NCBI GenBank assembly: GCA_964654545.1
Contig: CAZZIU010000015.1
Location: 5,320-69,319, forward strand
Length of the DNA: 64,000 nt
From: JABMOV01 sp964654545
GTDB taxonomy: Bacteria > Fidelibacterota > Marinisomatia > Marinisomatales > JABMOV01
Direction: 5' to 3'
Made by a program: the position numbers and the translations under genes. Below, piece after piece: positions 33,864 through 45,000 of this stretch (the first letter of the stretch is position 1; the number at the start of each line of letters is the position of its first letter). Below the pieces are notes generated by a model, which made no database searches, was not told the DNA's origin, and saw nothing but the letters and a program-made list of their open reading frames with translations.

Positions 33864-35921
33864 CTAACCGCTAAATACCGTTTTCATAATAATTTCCATA
33901 TCCATTATAAAACTTTGGTTTTGAATGTAGTAATGATCCAGATCTCTTTGATCGTCAGGTGAAAAATTAACATTTCTTACGTGTTGTATCCCAGTAAGTC
34001 CTGGCATGCATATTAAATGCGGATTATCTTCGTCCGTTGTTTGCAATGTGGATCCGACAAAACTCATTTCACCTCTAATAATATTAATCATTAGAGGAAG
34101 ATCATGTATCAATTTATTTTTAGAAGGGATGATTAAAGCAGAAAATCGTATTCCGTCAACCCCCCAATATGTTATCTTTTTTTTCTTACCTGAATGAATC
34201 GCGTACAGTGGACTAAAAACTATCGAAACCAAAATCGCAATTAGTATGTCAAAGGCTCTTTTCATGACCCAATTCAGTCTATGAAAAAGTGAATATTCTA
34301 TTTGTACAAACGAATAATCACCAAGCTCTTCAATGGACGCTTTACCCAATAGAATATCCTGATGGCGCGGCACAATACGGTACGTCAGTCTCAAATCTTT
34401 GGTTTTGTCCATAATATCCAAAACACGATTTGATGTATATTGTGCTGTTGGGAATATTATTTCACGAATAGTAAACTTGCCTATTATAGCCCGTATATCG
34501 GATATCCTCCCCAGAAAAGGTAATGGTAAGTCGTCCACATTTTGTTTCAACTCTTCATCACAAAACCCGACTATTTCCAACCCAGTATCAAATCTTTTCG
34601 ATAGATGTTGAGCAATTCTAGCTGCTTCTCCATCACTCCCAATCATTATTGTACGCCTGCTGAAGAGAATATTATTTTTATCCTTAACCTGTTTAAACAG
34701 ACCACGGCTCATAAAATAATGGAAAATCATGCGCCATCCGGGGATGAATACTGTCACTAAAATGGTTGCTACGATAATTACCAATCGTGAAAACGCAAAT
34801 TGTTTGAAAAAATAGGTAAATGCCGTTGCAATAAAAAACCCGGACAATGAAGAAAGTATTGCTCTTGTATAGGAGAGTATGTATCGTGAATACAATTGAA
34901 ATACAACACCAATCAGTATCCAGAAAAGCACATAGATACCCGGGAAAAACCCATTGGTTCGTAGCACGGGTTCGTAATCACTAAAGCGAATGGGAATTGC
35001 TATTGTAAACGCCAGTAATACAGAAACAGCATCCAATGACACAGAAACAAACTGTGATTTTGTCCCTGCAATAAATGTCATTAATTTTCTGAGTTGAATC
35101 CCCGATTTAATAAATAACCTTGTCAGAGCTCTTTGACCAGTCGAAAAATGTTTTTCCGCAAATAATTCCATTGCTGAATAGAATGCCTGTAAACTATCAT
35201 AAGGAGCTGATTTGACCGATTCACCATGAAAGTGAATTATTTTTGCAGTGGGAACATAATGTATTTCGTATCCCAGTGATTTTATCTTATAGCATAAATC
35301 CAAATCCTCTCCGAACATAAAAAACCGTTCATCGAAGCCATCCACCTGATTAAAAATTGATTTCCTGACAAACATGCATGATCCACTTATGGCATCCACC
35401 GAATGAATTTCATCAGGGTCTAAATATGTTAGATTGTACTTGCCGGCCCATTTGGAATTGGGAAACATAGAGGATAGTCCTAATAATTTAGGTAAAGCAA
35501 CCATTGGTTTTGGGAAAGATCGTTTGCATGCTGGTTGCAATGTGCCATCAGCATTTAGAATTTTTGGACCGATCATGCCAACATTTTTATGATCCAGCAA
35601 ATAATCTGCAAATACACTTATTGTAGGTTCATCGACAATCGTGTCTGGATTAAGAATCAATAAAAAATCACCCGACGCCTCAGCGGTGGCCTGGTTCACG
35701 GCCATCCCAAATCCTACATTTTCTGAATTATTGATGACGACAATGTTGGGATAATTTCCACTGATTGCCTTTGCTGAACCATCAAACGAATTGTTGTCTA
35801 CTACAATAATTTCAATTTTTCCGTCGTAGTCTGAAGCATTAATAGTATCAATTGCATGGAGCAGATACTGTTTTACATTATAACTGACTATGATAACCGA
35901 TATGGTCGGCATCTGATTCAT
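33864..35921 (-). CDS. GT2 glycosyltransferase fused to a WcaJ/WbaP-like phosphoglycosyl transferase
   Basis: This 685 aa fusion has residues 1-250 as a GT2 domain of rhamnosyltransferase type (ISVIIVSYNVKQYLL, ILNPDTIV, GFDERFFMFGEDLDLCYKI). Four hydrophobic spans follow, then a Rossmann-like CoA_binding_3 domain (TIMIGSDGEAARIAQHL), a further span and a C-terminal sugar transferase domain (MINIIRGEMSFVGS). The normal segment between the KFRSM-like strand and LPQLxNV, which holds the catalytic Asp-Glu pair, is replaced by only about 15 residues, and GPRP reads GSTL. The transferase half may therefore be inactive. It lies among DPM1-like and RmlD-like genes, so a surface polysaccharide role is likely. 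Confidence 0.8.
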   Translation of the reverse strand: MNQMPTISVIIVSYNVKQYLLHAIDTINASDYDGKIEIIVVDNNSFDGSAKAISGNYPNIVVINNSENVGFGMAVNQATAEASGDFLLILNPDTIVDEPTISVFADYLLDHKNVGMIGPKILNADGTLQPACKRSFPKPMVALPKLLGLSSMFPNSKWAGKYNLTYLDPDEIHSVDAISGSCMFVRKSIFNQVDGFDERFFMFGEDLDLCYKIKSLGYEIHYVPTAKIIHFHGESVKSAPYDSLQAFYSAMELFAEKHFSTGQRALTRLFIKSGIQLRKLMTFIAGTKSQFVSVSLDAVSVLLAFTIAIPIRFSDYEPVLRTNGFFPGIYVLFWILIGVVFQLYSRYILSYTRAILSSLSGFFIATAFTYFFKQFAFSRLVIIVATILVTVFIPGWRMIFHYFMSRGLFKQVKDKNNILFSRRTIMIGSDGEAARIAQHLSKRFDTGLEIVGFCDEELKQNVDDLPLPFLGRISDIRAIIGKFTIREIIFPTAQYTSNRVLDIMDKTKDLRLTYRIVPRHQDILLGKASIEELGDYSFVQIEYSLFHRLNWVMKRAFDILIAILVSIVFSPLYAIHSGKKKKITYWGVDGIRFSALIIPSKNKLIHDLPLMINIIRGEMSFVGSTLQTTDEDNPHLICMPGLTGIQHVRNVNFSPDDQRDLDHYYIQNQSFIMDMEIIMKTVFSG

Positions 35922-35923
35922 AT

Positions 35924-36640
35924 TTACTTATGCCAGCCGAATATTTTCCAAATGCGCAATCGCCATACCATGATAATTGCTTCTCGCATGATATGTTTTG
36001 ACATTTTTGATTCACCGATAGTACGGTCGATAAAAATGACAGGATGCTCCTTTATTGTAAATCCTTTTACCCAAGCCCTAAAATTCATTTCAATTTGAAA
36101 GGAATATCCTTGTGATCGTACAGAATCCAAATCAATATTTTCCAACGCTTTTCTTTTCCATGCTTTGAATCCGGCTGTTGCATCCTTTACCGGCATTCCT
36201 GTAATAATTCGAGTGTATAGATTAGCTCCATAGCTTAGGATAAGGCGCGACAAGGGCCAATTCACGACACTAATTCCGTTACAATACCTGCTGCCAATAA
36301 TAACATCAGCGTTTTTCAATTCGGCTAGTAATTGAGGGACATCCCCAGGATCGTGGGACAAATCTGCGTCCATTTGAACAATGGCCTTGTAGTCCCTATC
36401 AAGGGCCCATTTGAAGCCAAATCGATAGGCGGTGCCTAATCCCATTTTGCCCGGACGCTCTTCCAAAAATAAATGTTTATGGCGACCTTGATGCTCTTTA
36501 ACTATCTTCCCAGTGCCATCAGGTGAATTGTCGTCTACTATAAGAAGATGGGCATCAGGAACTACCGTCGAAAGGTAATGAATTAATTCGGAAATATTTT
36601 TTCCTTCATTATAGGTAGGTATGACGATAAGTGTTTTCAT
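35924..36640 (-). CDS. Dolichyl/polyprenyl-phosphate sugar transferase (DPM1-like GT2)
   Basis: This 238 aa enzyme is expected to transfer a sugar from a nucleotide donor to a polyprenyl phosphate. It has VIPTYNEGKNISELI, VDDNSPDGTGKIV, KMGLGTAYRFGFKWAL, the DXD site MDADLSHDP and the family signature DATAGFKAWKRKAL. No membrane segments follow, as in bacterial DPM1 homologues of this length. The lipid-linked product would feed surface glycan or glycoprotein assembly. It begins 12 bases after the RmlD-like gene. Confidence 0.88.
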   Translation of the reverse strand: MKTLIVIPTYNEGKNISELIHYLSTVVPDAHLLIVDDNSPDGTGKIVKEHQGRHKHLFLEERPGKMGLGTAYRFGFKWALDRDYKAIVQMDADLSHDPGDVPQLLAELKNADVIIGSRYCNGISVVNWPLSRLILSYGANLYTRIITGMPVKDATAGFKAWKRKALENIDLDSVRSQGYSFQIEMNFRAWVKGFTIKEHPVIFIDRTIGESKMSKHIMREAIIMVWRLRIWKIFGWHK

Positions 36641-36651
36641 TCAAATAGTAC

Positions 36652-37536
36652 TTACTGTAAGATGCGTTGCTTGATGTCAAATAAACAATCATCTAGCGGA
36701 TCGCACAATGCACCGAATTTCTCTTCTATTCTCGAAGAAATCAAACCACTTTTTAATGGTCTGCGTGCTGCTTGATTAAGCTCCCTGGTTGAAATGGCCG
36801 ATATTAATGAGCCATCAAGTTCAAATATTCTGGCTATCATCCTGGCAAATTCCAAACGATTCAGCCAATCTTTCCCTCCGTAATGGTATAACCCTAAAAT
36901 GTTCTTTTCTACAACCAGTTTTAGCGTCCTTGCCAATGATACAGTCCATGTAGGATTGTTCCACTGGTCATCTACAACACGAATGTTTTTGTTTGCGCTA
37001 AGGGAATCAACCACCCACTTTACAAAACTGGCATCCGATTGCTTTGTATAATCAAAAACCACGTTGGTCCTAATGATTGTCCAGTTTGCGGAATGATTTT
37101 GAACTATTCTTTCTGAATCAAGTTTATTTTGCCCATAAACATTGACAGGATTGGTAGAGTCACCTTCAGAGTATGGACCATTTTCTCCGTCAAAGACGTA
37201 GTCGGAAGAAATAAACACCAGATGGGAATTTTTGGCAGACTTAGAAATTGTCTTTACTGTATTTACGTTAATCTCTTGGGCATGTTCAGGATGCAATTCA
37301 CAACCATCCACATTCGTCATGGCTGCAAGATGCAAAACTATTTCAGGCTGCTCGCTTAAAAAGAATTGTTTTGCTATAGATTCAGCTGTTAAATCTATTT
37401 GATGATAGTCCGTTAAATTGTTCATGCTACCTGGATGCATATCAACTGCAATAACATGATGACTATCGCGAAATGCATTAACAACGGCTTGGCCAAGTTG
37501 GCCTAAAGCTCCCGTAACTACCATTTTTCTTTTCAC
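36652..37536 (-). CDS. rmlD: RmlD-like NAD(P)-dependent sugar reductase
   Basis: This extended short-chain dehydrogenase of 294 aa has VTGALGQLGQAVV as nucleotide loop, HLAAMTNVDGCELHPE, a Ser in VFISSDYVFDG and the catalytic pair YGQNK. The order and length match dTDP-4-dehydrorhamnose reductase, last step of dTDP-L-rhamnose synthesis. rmlA, rmlB and rmlC are not nearby, so another nucleotide-sugar is possible. It overlaps the DUF4837 gene by four bases. Confidence 0.8.
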   Translation of the reverse strand: MKRKMVVTGALGQLGQAVVNAFRDSHHVIAVDMHPGSMNNLTDYHQIDLTAESIAKQFFLSEQPEIVLHLAAMTNVDGCELHPEHAQEINVNTVKTISKSAKNSHLVFISSDYVFDGENGPYSEGDSTNPVNVYGQNKLDSERIVQNHSANWTIIRTNVVFDYTKQSDASFVKWVVDSLSANKNIRVVDDQWNNPTWTVSLARTLKLVVEKNILGLYHYGGKDWLNRLEFARMIARIFELDGSLISAISTRELNQAARRPLKSGLISSRIEEKFGALCDPLDDCLFDIKQRILQ

Positions 37537-38540
37537 TTATCCACCTCAAATGAAGATGCAATTACATCCAATTGCTTTAAATACATATTTTTCCTCTTTC
37601 CAGGGAAATGTAGCAACGTATATATGAAATAGGTTTGATCTGTTTTTCCATCATAAAAAAGATAACTGGAAAAGGGACCCCCTTTTGCATCATCAACTGA
37701 TTCCCAAATTCCGGAGTAATGCCATGCACTCCATTCCTTAAAATCAGTCAATTCGCTCCGGATCATTTGTGGATTGGTTTGAATATGTCCAAAATACTGC
37801 AGGGGAAATTCTATTGCATAATTGGCCGCGGCTGCGGAATCAGATGCTACTATACCAGGTTCGTGGTGAATGGCTATCCATTGATAGGGAGTCTCTCTAC
37901 CTAACCATACGAAATTGGCCTCGAGGCTGTCTTTAATAACTTCCCATCCCCATGGAATTTTAATCGACCATGGATATTTTTCCGCCAAACGTTTCTCCGT
38001 TTTTGTCTGCCGGGCACTACTTAATAGAAATTTCTCCTGTCTTCTTCGGAGCTTTATTTCAAATTGATTTTTTATCCACTCCCTTTTACCATTGAGACGA
38101 GCCATTAGGTCATCGCTATTATTCGCACTCAGAATCATAAACAATTGACTTTTTGAAAATTGATCATAGGAAAAAATGATCTGATCTGAACCTGATAAAG
38201 TCTCCATAAATCTTTCTGGACCAAGCAATGTTTTTACCAGTTTTGTTGCCGGATTTCGAATATCATTGCCTACGGAACCAATAATAACATTATTTAGCTC
38301 CTTTATTCCATCGTAACCTGATGGATCAATGAATATTAGCTTATACTCCGCTTCAGGTTTTGGCGTATATATGGTATCATTAAATACGCTTTCCAATGCT
38401 GCCGTTATGGCTTCCTTACTATTTAAATCGGTGATGACCATTATTTCATCATCTGCACCGATGGCTTCACGCTTAATATCGCAACCTACTAGTAACAGTA
38501 AGGCGATCAGAGGAATACCTATCATTGAGATTTTATTCAT
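37533..38540 (-). CDS. DUF4837 family lipoprotein
   Basis: This 335 aa lipoprotein has signal MNKISMIGIPLIALLLLVGC (modified Cys at residue 20). The mature part has the pattern of DUF4837 proteins known mainly from Bacteroidetes and relatives: an early MVITDLNS strand, WSIKIPWGWEVIKDS in the middle, then a GGPFSSYLFYDG and FPGKRKNMYLKQLDVIASSF end. Function unknown. The ATG at 38540 follows GGGAG and was chosen over TTG 38552. It is first of a long minus-strand series leading into sugar and fatty-acid genes. Confidence 0.75.
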   Translation of the reverse strand: MNKISMIGIPLIALLLLVGCDIKREAIGADDEIMVITDLNSKEAITAALESVFNDTIYTPKPEAEYKLIFIDPSGYDGIKELNNVIIGSVGNDIRNPATKLVKTLLGPERFMETLSGSDQIIFSYDQFSKSQLFMILSANNSDDLMARLNGKREWIKNQFEIKLRRRQEKFLLSSARQTKTEKRLAEKYPWSIKIPWGWEVIKDSLEANFVWLGRETPYQWIAIHHEPGIVASDSAAAANYAIEFPLQYFGHIQTNPQMIRSELTDFKEWSAWHYSGIWESVDDAKGGPFSSYLFYDGKTDQTYFIYTLLHFPGKRKNMYLKQLDVIASSFEVDK

Positions 38541-38632
38541 CCCTGCTCCCAAAAATCTATTAAATGAAATGTATTTGAATGCAATTATGAAATTTTTGGA
38601 TTATAGACATCTTTGAACCGAAAACGTACAAA

Positions 38633-40732
38633 TTAGACAGTATCATCGGCGAGAACAAAATTGGCTCGTTGCTTTTCAAACAACACCTCCAGGACACGAA
38701 TCTTTACAAAACTTCCAAGTTGATAATGAACATTGGATTTGCGATCCTTCAACATATACTCTTCTTCCACGTATATGAAATCACCATTTTCCAGCGTATC
38801 AACCGGGACCAATCCTTCTGCCATTGTGCCATCCAATTCAACAAAGAATCCATGCTGAATCACGCCTGAAATTATACCTGAAAACGTTTTTCCTATTTGA
38901 GTCTGTAACCAGCGCAATTGCTTGATACGAATATATTCTCTTTCTGCAGCAAGGGCTTCTAGCTCCATTTTATTGGATTGATTACATGCCGACTGAAAAT
39001 AATCGGTTAACTCTTTTTGTTTAGGTGAAACGCCCGTTAAAATTGAGTGGATACGACGGTGGACTATTAAATCAGGGTATCTACGAATGGGTGATGTGAA
39101 ATGGGTGTACGTGGGGAATGCAAGTCCAAAATGTCCTCTATTATTTGTGGAATATTGTGCTTTCGTCATGGACCGTAATGCCACCGATTCAATAAGACTT
39201 TTGTGAGGAGAATTTTCAATATCCTCCAAAATATTCCTAATGTCCTTTGAAGTGCTGTGAGCGATATTTTTATTTAGTTCTGGGTGAATTCTGCTTAGCA
39301 GCTGAACCAGGTTCTTTAGATCAGCTTCCTTTGGTTTCTCATGAACGCGAAATACAAATGGTTTTATTTTTCCATATTTATCCGCCACCAATCGATTGGC
39401 TAGCAACATACATTCCTCAACCATTCGGTGGCTAAAAAGACGCTCCTTATGGGAGATTTCCAGAGGAACACCTGATTCTCGCAGTACAAATAGTGGTTCC
39501 GGAATGTCAAAATCTATACTTCCCATTAATTCCCGCTGCTTTTTCAACACCAAACACACTCTTTTCAAAGCTTCCAATTGCCGAGCGAGCGGGTGTTTCT
39601 TCTTTCCATCAAGAATTTCCTGCACATCCGTATATGTGAATCTGCAATTGCTCCTAATGACAGACTTATAAGCAGTAAAATCAATAACATCTCCTTTCCT
39701 GTCCAATTGAATTTGAACAGAAAAAGCCAATCGGTCTTCATTCGGTCTCAAGGAACATAAATTAGACGAGAGACTGTCCGGTAGCATGGGGACCACTCCC
39801 TCTGTAAAATAGACCGAAGTGGATCGTTCATAGGCCTCACGATCAAGTGCAGATCCCTGACGCACATAATAAGATACGTCAGCAATATGCACTCCAATGG
39901 TCCAGCCGGATTTGGACTCAACAATTGAAATAGCATCATCAAAATCTTTGGCATCCTCCGGGTCAATGGTAAAGCTTATCTGTTTCCTTATGTCTTTTCG
40001 GTTTGGTATTTCCGATTGGATTGTTTTCTGAGAAAATGAATTTGCAATAGTGTCCGCTTCTGATGGATAGGACCGATTAAAACCATACTTTTTAACGATA
40101 TATTCAAAATCATTTGCTGGGTTTTTAGAATCACCGATCACCGATACGATTTTCACTCGAATTGGACTGAGCACTGAACCCCAATCCACTACGACTGTTT
40201 CTACTAAATCGCCTGATTTTATTTCACGTTTTTTGCCGTTGATTATTTGAATGCCCCGTTCTGGTGTTACCGGGTATACATTAAGCATCGGTCGCCGGTT
40301 TTCATTGTATAATGTTCCAGTGAATCGATCGGTCGAACGTTTTATAATCTCAACTATCGTTCCTTTTCTGCGCTCTAATGTCGATCCTGGCGTTAATTTG
40401 ACGCGAACCAAATCCCAATGCACGGCGCTGTTTAATTGCCGCCTTCCTATGAAGATATCTTGGCCCCCATCATCTGCCAATACAAAACCAAACCCTTTTT
40501 GAGTGAGTACCAGCTTCCCGGTGCACTCCTGTTGTCGCATTGAAACTGTATATCGGTTTCCTTTTACCAGTCGCAATTTGCCTTCTTGTAATAGTTTGTC
40601 GAGTGAGACCTGAACCTGTTGCCTATTTTGGGAGGATAGATTTAATCTATTCATAAGATCACGAACACGGTAGCTGTTTCTGGTATGCGATTGAAGAAAA
40701 GCATAAACCTTATTTTTCAATGATTGAGCCAA
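38633..40732 (-). CDS. rnr: Ribonuclease R
   Basis: RNase R is a processive 3'-5' exoribonuclease. The 699 aa product has an N-terminal winged helix, cold-shock OB domains (GFGFVLADDGGQDIFIG), and the RNB catalytic core with the acidic cluster DPEDAKDFDDAISI and HIADVSYYVRQGSALD. The PTYTHFTSPIRRYPDLIVHR signature and a C-terminal S1 domain (FSGIISGVIQHGFFVELDG) follow. The C-terminal basic tail of the E. coli enzyme is short here. It starts one base after the Omp85-like gene upstream. Confidence 0.95.
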   Translation of the reverse strand: MAQSLKNKVYAFLQSHTRNSYRVRDLMNRLNLSSQNRQQVQVSLDKLLQEGKLRLVKGNRYTVSMRQQECTGKLVLTQKGFGFVLADDGGQDIFIGRRQLNSAVHWDLVRVKLTPGSTLERRKGTIVEIIKRSTDRFTGTLYNENRRPMLNVYPVTPERGIQIINGKKREIKSGDLVETVVVDWGSVLSPIRVKIVSVIGDSKNPANDFEYIVKKYGFNRSYPSEADTIANSFSQKTIQSEIPNRKDIRKQISFTIDPEDAKDFDDAISIVESKSGWTIGVHIADVSYYVRQGSALDREAYERSTSVYFTEGVVPMLPDSLSSNLCSLRPNEDRLAFSVQIQLDRKGDVIDFTAYKSVIRSNCRFTYTDVQEILDGKKKHPLARQLEALKRVCLVLKKQRELMGSIDFDIPEPLFVLRESGVPLEISHKERLFSHRMVEECMLLANRLVADKYGKIKPFVFRVHEKPKEADLKNLVQLLSRIHPELNKNIAHSTSKDIRNILEDIENSPHKSLIESVALRSMTKAQYSTNNRGHFGLAFPTYTHFTSPIRRYPDLIVHRRIHSILTGVSPKQKELTDYFQSACNQSNKMELEALAAEREYIRIKQLRWLQTQIGKTFSGIISGVIQHGFFVELDGTMAEGLVPVDTLENGDFIYVEEEYMLKDRKSNVHYQLGSFVKIRVLEVLFEKQRANFVLADDTV

Positions 40733-40733
40733 T

Positions 40734-42074
40734 TTATATCCTATTTGTAAATATTATGTGAAATTTCCCATCGGAAATTATATCATCTTTGCCAAGTCCC
40801 CATGTTATGGAGATTATTGATTGTCTGGAGATTTGACTATATCCCATACCATAGCCCACCATTCCACTGGAGAAAATTGGTGCGAATCCAATGTCAATAA
40901 ATGAAAATATTCTTGAATTGGATTGGGTATAGTTTCCCTCAAAAGCGAAGATTGAAACCCAATCTGCATGAAATATATCTTCCTGATATCCCCGCAAAAG
41001 ATTGCTTCCACCAAAATATATTTTTTCTCCGACTGGTAATCTATCAAGCGTCGTGGATGACCCTTGAAGGGAAAGTTTTGCTTTGGTCCCAAAAGTAGTG
41101 TTTAATGGAATATATACCTCGGAATCCATTGTCAAATGTGCAATTGTTGACGATTCATTACTCTCAAATATGCCAACGCGCAATTGAGTATCCAATGATA
41201 ATCCTCTTCTGGGGAGCCACCGGTTATCCATGGAGTAGTACGTGTGGGTTATTACCATGGAATTTTCTCGTGTCGCAGGCACGGCGAGTGAGTCACCTTT
41301 GCTCGTTGGCATAACCCGCGAGGATGCGTATCCCAGATCCCATCTACCCATTTTTGCGGTATGATAAAGTACTTGCCCCAGTTTATCGGTCCGTACAAAT
41401 AATCCGGCTCGCAAATCCTGTTGAAATTGGATTTTCCCTCCAATGGCTGATCCTAAAATAAATGATTCTTCCATTCCAATTTTCAATGTCTGGCTTTCCG
41501 TCTCGTACCGTTGCCAGCGGAGATCAAAAGAACCACCTGTTTTCCATGCGTTTTCAACGTGCGCTTCTAATTCACCTACCATGTCAACTGAATTATTTTT
41601 ATGACGGGATGCTCCAAGGATTCCCTTAACTGTGCTTGAGAAGTTAGTCTCAGTATAAATCTGTGCTGCAATTTTATGAGGTTTTAGTCTACCAACAATC
41701 AATCGACTCTCATTTGATAAATATGGGTAACGGAAAAGTACTTGATCAAACATCTGCTGAATAACTTTCATATCTTTTTTTCCAATAAGACTGGAAAAAT
41801 GACGGTATTGGGTTTTGTTGTTCAGAATTCCATCATTCATAAAGACAAGAGAATCCAGCGATGAATTGAAATTTTGTACAACATACATGGCAGTGTTATT
41901 ATTCAATCCAACCAAAGAATAACCAAGATCCAGTCTCCCCGTACGTTCAAGTATAACTTTCAGTGTATCCTCTACAGCACTATTAATATTAACGGATACA
42001 GTATCTTGTCCATGCAATGGAAATAGCAGGCATATACAGAATAGTGATTTAAAAATATGCACGTACTTCCCCAT
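40734..42074 (-). CDS. Omp85/BamA-like outer-membrane barrel protein
   Basis: This 446 aa protein has signal peptide MGKYVHIFKSLFCICLLFPLHGQ, a short N-terminal region and a beta-rich C-terminal half. KIYFGGSNLLRGYQED matches the Omp85 (surface antigen) loop motif, normally VRGF/Y, and the chain ends in strands typical of a 16-strand barrel. It has room for at most one POTRA-like domain, so it is shorter than BamA/TamA; a TamA-like or lipid-transport role is possible. The start at 42074 overlaps the upstream gene by 26 bases. It forms a module with the large outer-membrane protein upstream. Confidence 0.75.
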   Translation of the reverse strand: MGKYVHIFKSLFCICLLFPLHGQDTVSVNINSAVEDTLKVILERTGRLDLGYSLVGLNNNTAMYVVQNFNSSLDSLVFMNDGILNNKTQYRHFSSLIGKKDMKVIQQMFDQVLFRYPYLSNESRLIVGRLKPHKIAAQIYTETNFSSTVKGILGASRHKNNSVDMVGELEAHVENAWKTGGSFDLRWQRYETESQTLKIGMEESFILGSAIGGKIQFQQDLRAGLFVRTDKLGQVLYHTAKMGRWDLGYASSRVMPTSKGDSLAVPATRENSMVITHTYYSMDNRWLPRRGLSLDTQLRVGIFESNESSTIAHLTMDSEVYIPLNTTFGTKAKLSLQGSSTTLDRLPVGEKIYFGGSNLLRGYQEDIFHADWVSIFAFEGNYTQSNSRIFSFIDIGFAPIFSSGMVGYGMGYSQISRQSIISITWGLGKDDIISDGKFHIIFTNRI

Positions 42075-45000
42075 TAAAAGAAATAAAATTTGTGTATCTT
42101 GCATTATCAATAACAAGCAGTGTTGAGTAAATGGATAAATTGCTACCTATTCTTATTTCTGAAAAAAGAGAAAATTTTAGAGATTTACCCAGTGGTAAGC
42201 CACGATTTGCCTCAGGTGGGATAGAAATCAGGTCAGATTTGTCGGTTTTTGTCCAATCCATGGTGAGCTGCAAACGATTACTGGTTTTAAAATATCGGGT
42301 AATATCCCATCTCATACCCCAGAAATTGATGGTATAATCCCCTACTAGTTGATCCCCCGAATCATGACCGTAGGAAAGGAAATATTTCATTATCCAGTCG
42401 CGATTGCCTTCCCATTGCGGGCCTCCCTCAATCCACCACCCTGTAACAGTTCTATTTCGTGATTGGGAAAAAGTGGATGTATTTTCATAAAAATGATTCT
42501 CACCCCGTTGTATCCATCGCCAGTCATTGTTAAGTGGTTCCTGCCATTCAATACTGGATAGTGTGAATGATCGCAAATCATTTCCCCTTGGGTCCGTACC
42601 AATTAAATCACTTTTTTGCCGGTAACGTCCCTGTATTCTTCGTCTGGATTGATAGTCAGAATAAGTAATCTCTTGTCTGATTTGCCAAGATTCCCGGCTT
42701 ACATTCGGTGAAGATAATTTTGAATTAAAGGACGGGAATCCAGATTCAGCACCATTGTATTTCAAGTCAATTTCCGTTAACGAGGAATAGGCTTTCAGGA
42801 AGTCTGTCGTTAGTTGCGCGCCATTAATTCGAAAACGTGAAAGGGATTCAATTTGGGTGATAGGTTTGCGATCGCCGATAAAAGCGGTATATGCAATGTA
42901 GGAGCCGTTTGGATCAGGTATATACTCATTGTAAATAGGATCATATCGGTACTGACCAAGACCAGTCCCTACTGAATCGTATACCAATCCACGTTGTTCG
43001 GTAAAGGTCTGTTCAGAACGCAATGTAATCTCAACCTTGATTGGTGAACTTGCGTTGTTGTAGCGCCCGTTGATATTCATCATGGAATAATTCAGCGAAG
43101 GTTGGTCCGTCTGGAAATAATCCACGACTCTTTTTCGTAATTGCATATTTCCTGACCATCCAGACCGAGAAGATTTAGAAACATCCAGTTCACCAAATAA
43201 ACCTGATGAAACAGTATCCAATACAGCTGTCGACGTATCTAGATTGGCGTAATCCGTACGTTTCCCAATTTTAATCATGGATTTAATTTCATTTTTTTCC
43301 ATGTCAATCCCGGCGGTTTGCCATACATACTTGCTTCTCGAATGGTCATGTTCCCATTGGATCCCTATAAACGGATGCCAATCACCCGGCAGCACTTTCA
43401 TTTCGCTTTCCCATTGCTCATACAGTGATGACTTTTGCTCCACACGGTTATAATTACCCATCAATAGTGGTACCCACTTTGATCCATATTGACCACGGGA
43501 GTACCAGCGCTTTTTTTGGTTTTTACCCTGGAGATAGTCCGATTTTCCTAGTTCAAGATTATTTTCATCATGATGTATTTTCAATTGTCCATCGATTAGC
43601 TGCTCTTTAGCAGGTGTCCATGTTCCAAATGTATTCCATTTTCGCGAAAAATTTGCTTCCCGATCACGAGCTAACTGATGAAAATCTTTAGTGCGACCCC
43701 AAATCAGAAATGAATAATCCCAATTTATTTTTCGCAAAAGCGGTAATTCCTGACCATTAATTTTTCCTTTATACCCAATCCCACGATTGTCTTCATCGTC
43801 CCTTGTTGATAATTGATTTTTATCATAGTTTGATAAGCCCAGCTCCCCAGAAACAGTGATATATTTCCCTCCATTTGATTGACCTATGACATGAAAAATT
43901 TCTTCCGTTTGAGGTGCGATTAATCTTTTCCCTGGTGAGTAGAGATCCATCGTGCCAGTTCGCATCTCCACATTCACGTATTCAAAATACAATTTGCCGG
44001 TATCTGATATTTTTTTTGCGTAGGCACCATTTATCCCATCAAAATGGAATGAAACCGAATAACGATCCAAACTGGTATCAGGATTCAAATCCCAGTACAC
44101 ATAATGGCCATCGATTAATACATATTTACCATTGCTATCTAAAATGCCGGTCTGGGTGGTGATGGTGCTATCACCGGATGATTTCAACAACTGTACCGTC
44201 TCAGAAGGGATTTGCTGTAATTCAGTGGAAAAATTATCCTGTTCGCGTAACCAGGAAAATGTGATTTGTTGGTTCTCATTTTCATATGAAACTTGTGAGC
44301 CAAGAATATTTCTCGAATAATTAAAGTCAGAATACTGGTATTCCATATAGATATCTGCATCGGAGTGAATAATATGTCGCGGATTAAAGGTTAGTTCACT
44401 TCGACTATAATCAATGATGTAATCATGGTTTTCACCGCGCGTAAGCAATTTCCCGTTCAGGTAAATTTTTTCTGTTCCTGCCAGGACAATTATATCTCGG
44501 TTTCCAGTCCTCGATGTTAAGAAATATGGTCCCTGACGTCCATCTTCTCCTTTTTGTTCAATTGTATTGAATTCACCTTCACTACCGGCAAAAACAGCCT
44601 GTGAAGACCATTGTTCTGAATGAAACTTGGTTAAGAGGCCGGTAAGTTTGCGATCTACTGTCAAGTATTTTCCAGAATTGAATTGCAGATCAACATCACC
44701 TGCTTCCACCGAGAAATGTGGGTGTGTCACCTCGATATACACTTTATCCAATTCATCTAATGTTTGCGTATTCCCTTCTGGTTGAATTGGAATGTCTCTA
44801 TCCGTCAATACCCCATTCAAAAACAAATCATCACCCAGTTGGCCTTGAACCAGAAATTGTAGTCCTCCGGAAAAATCATTTCCCCCAAGAGGTGAAATGC
44901 CAATACTTCGAAAGAGAGTTCCGCTTGATACCAACAATTCCTGGGATGATGTAGGTCGGATTTGAGTGTGATCAATTTTTTTTTGGACCAATGAATCTTC

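Noticed and set aside
36652..37536. A complete dTDP-rhamnose synthesis cluster around the RmlD-like gene
   Set aside because: rmlA, rmlB and rmlC are not present next to it, so only the single reductase can be supported.
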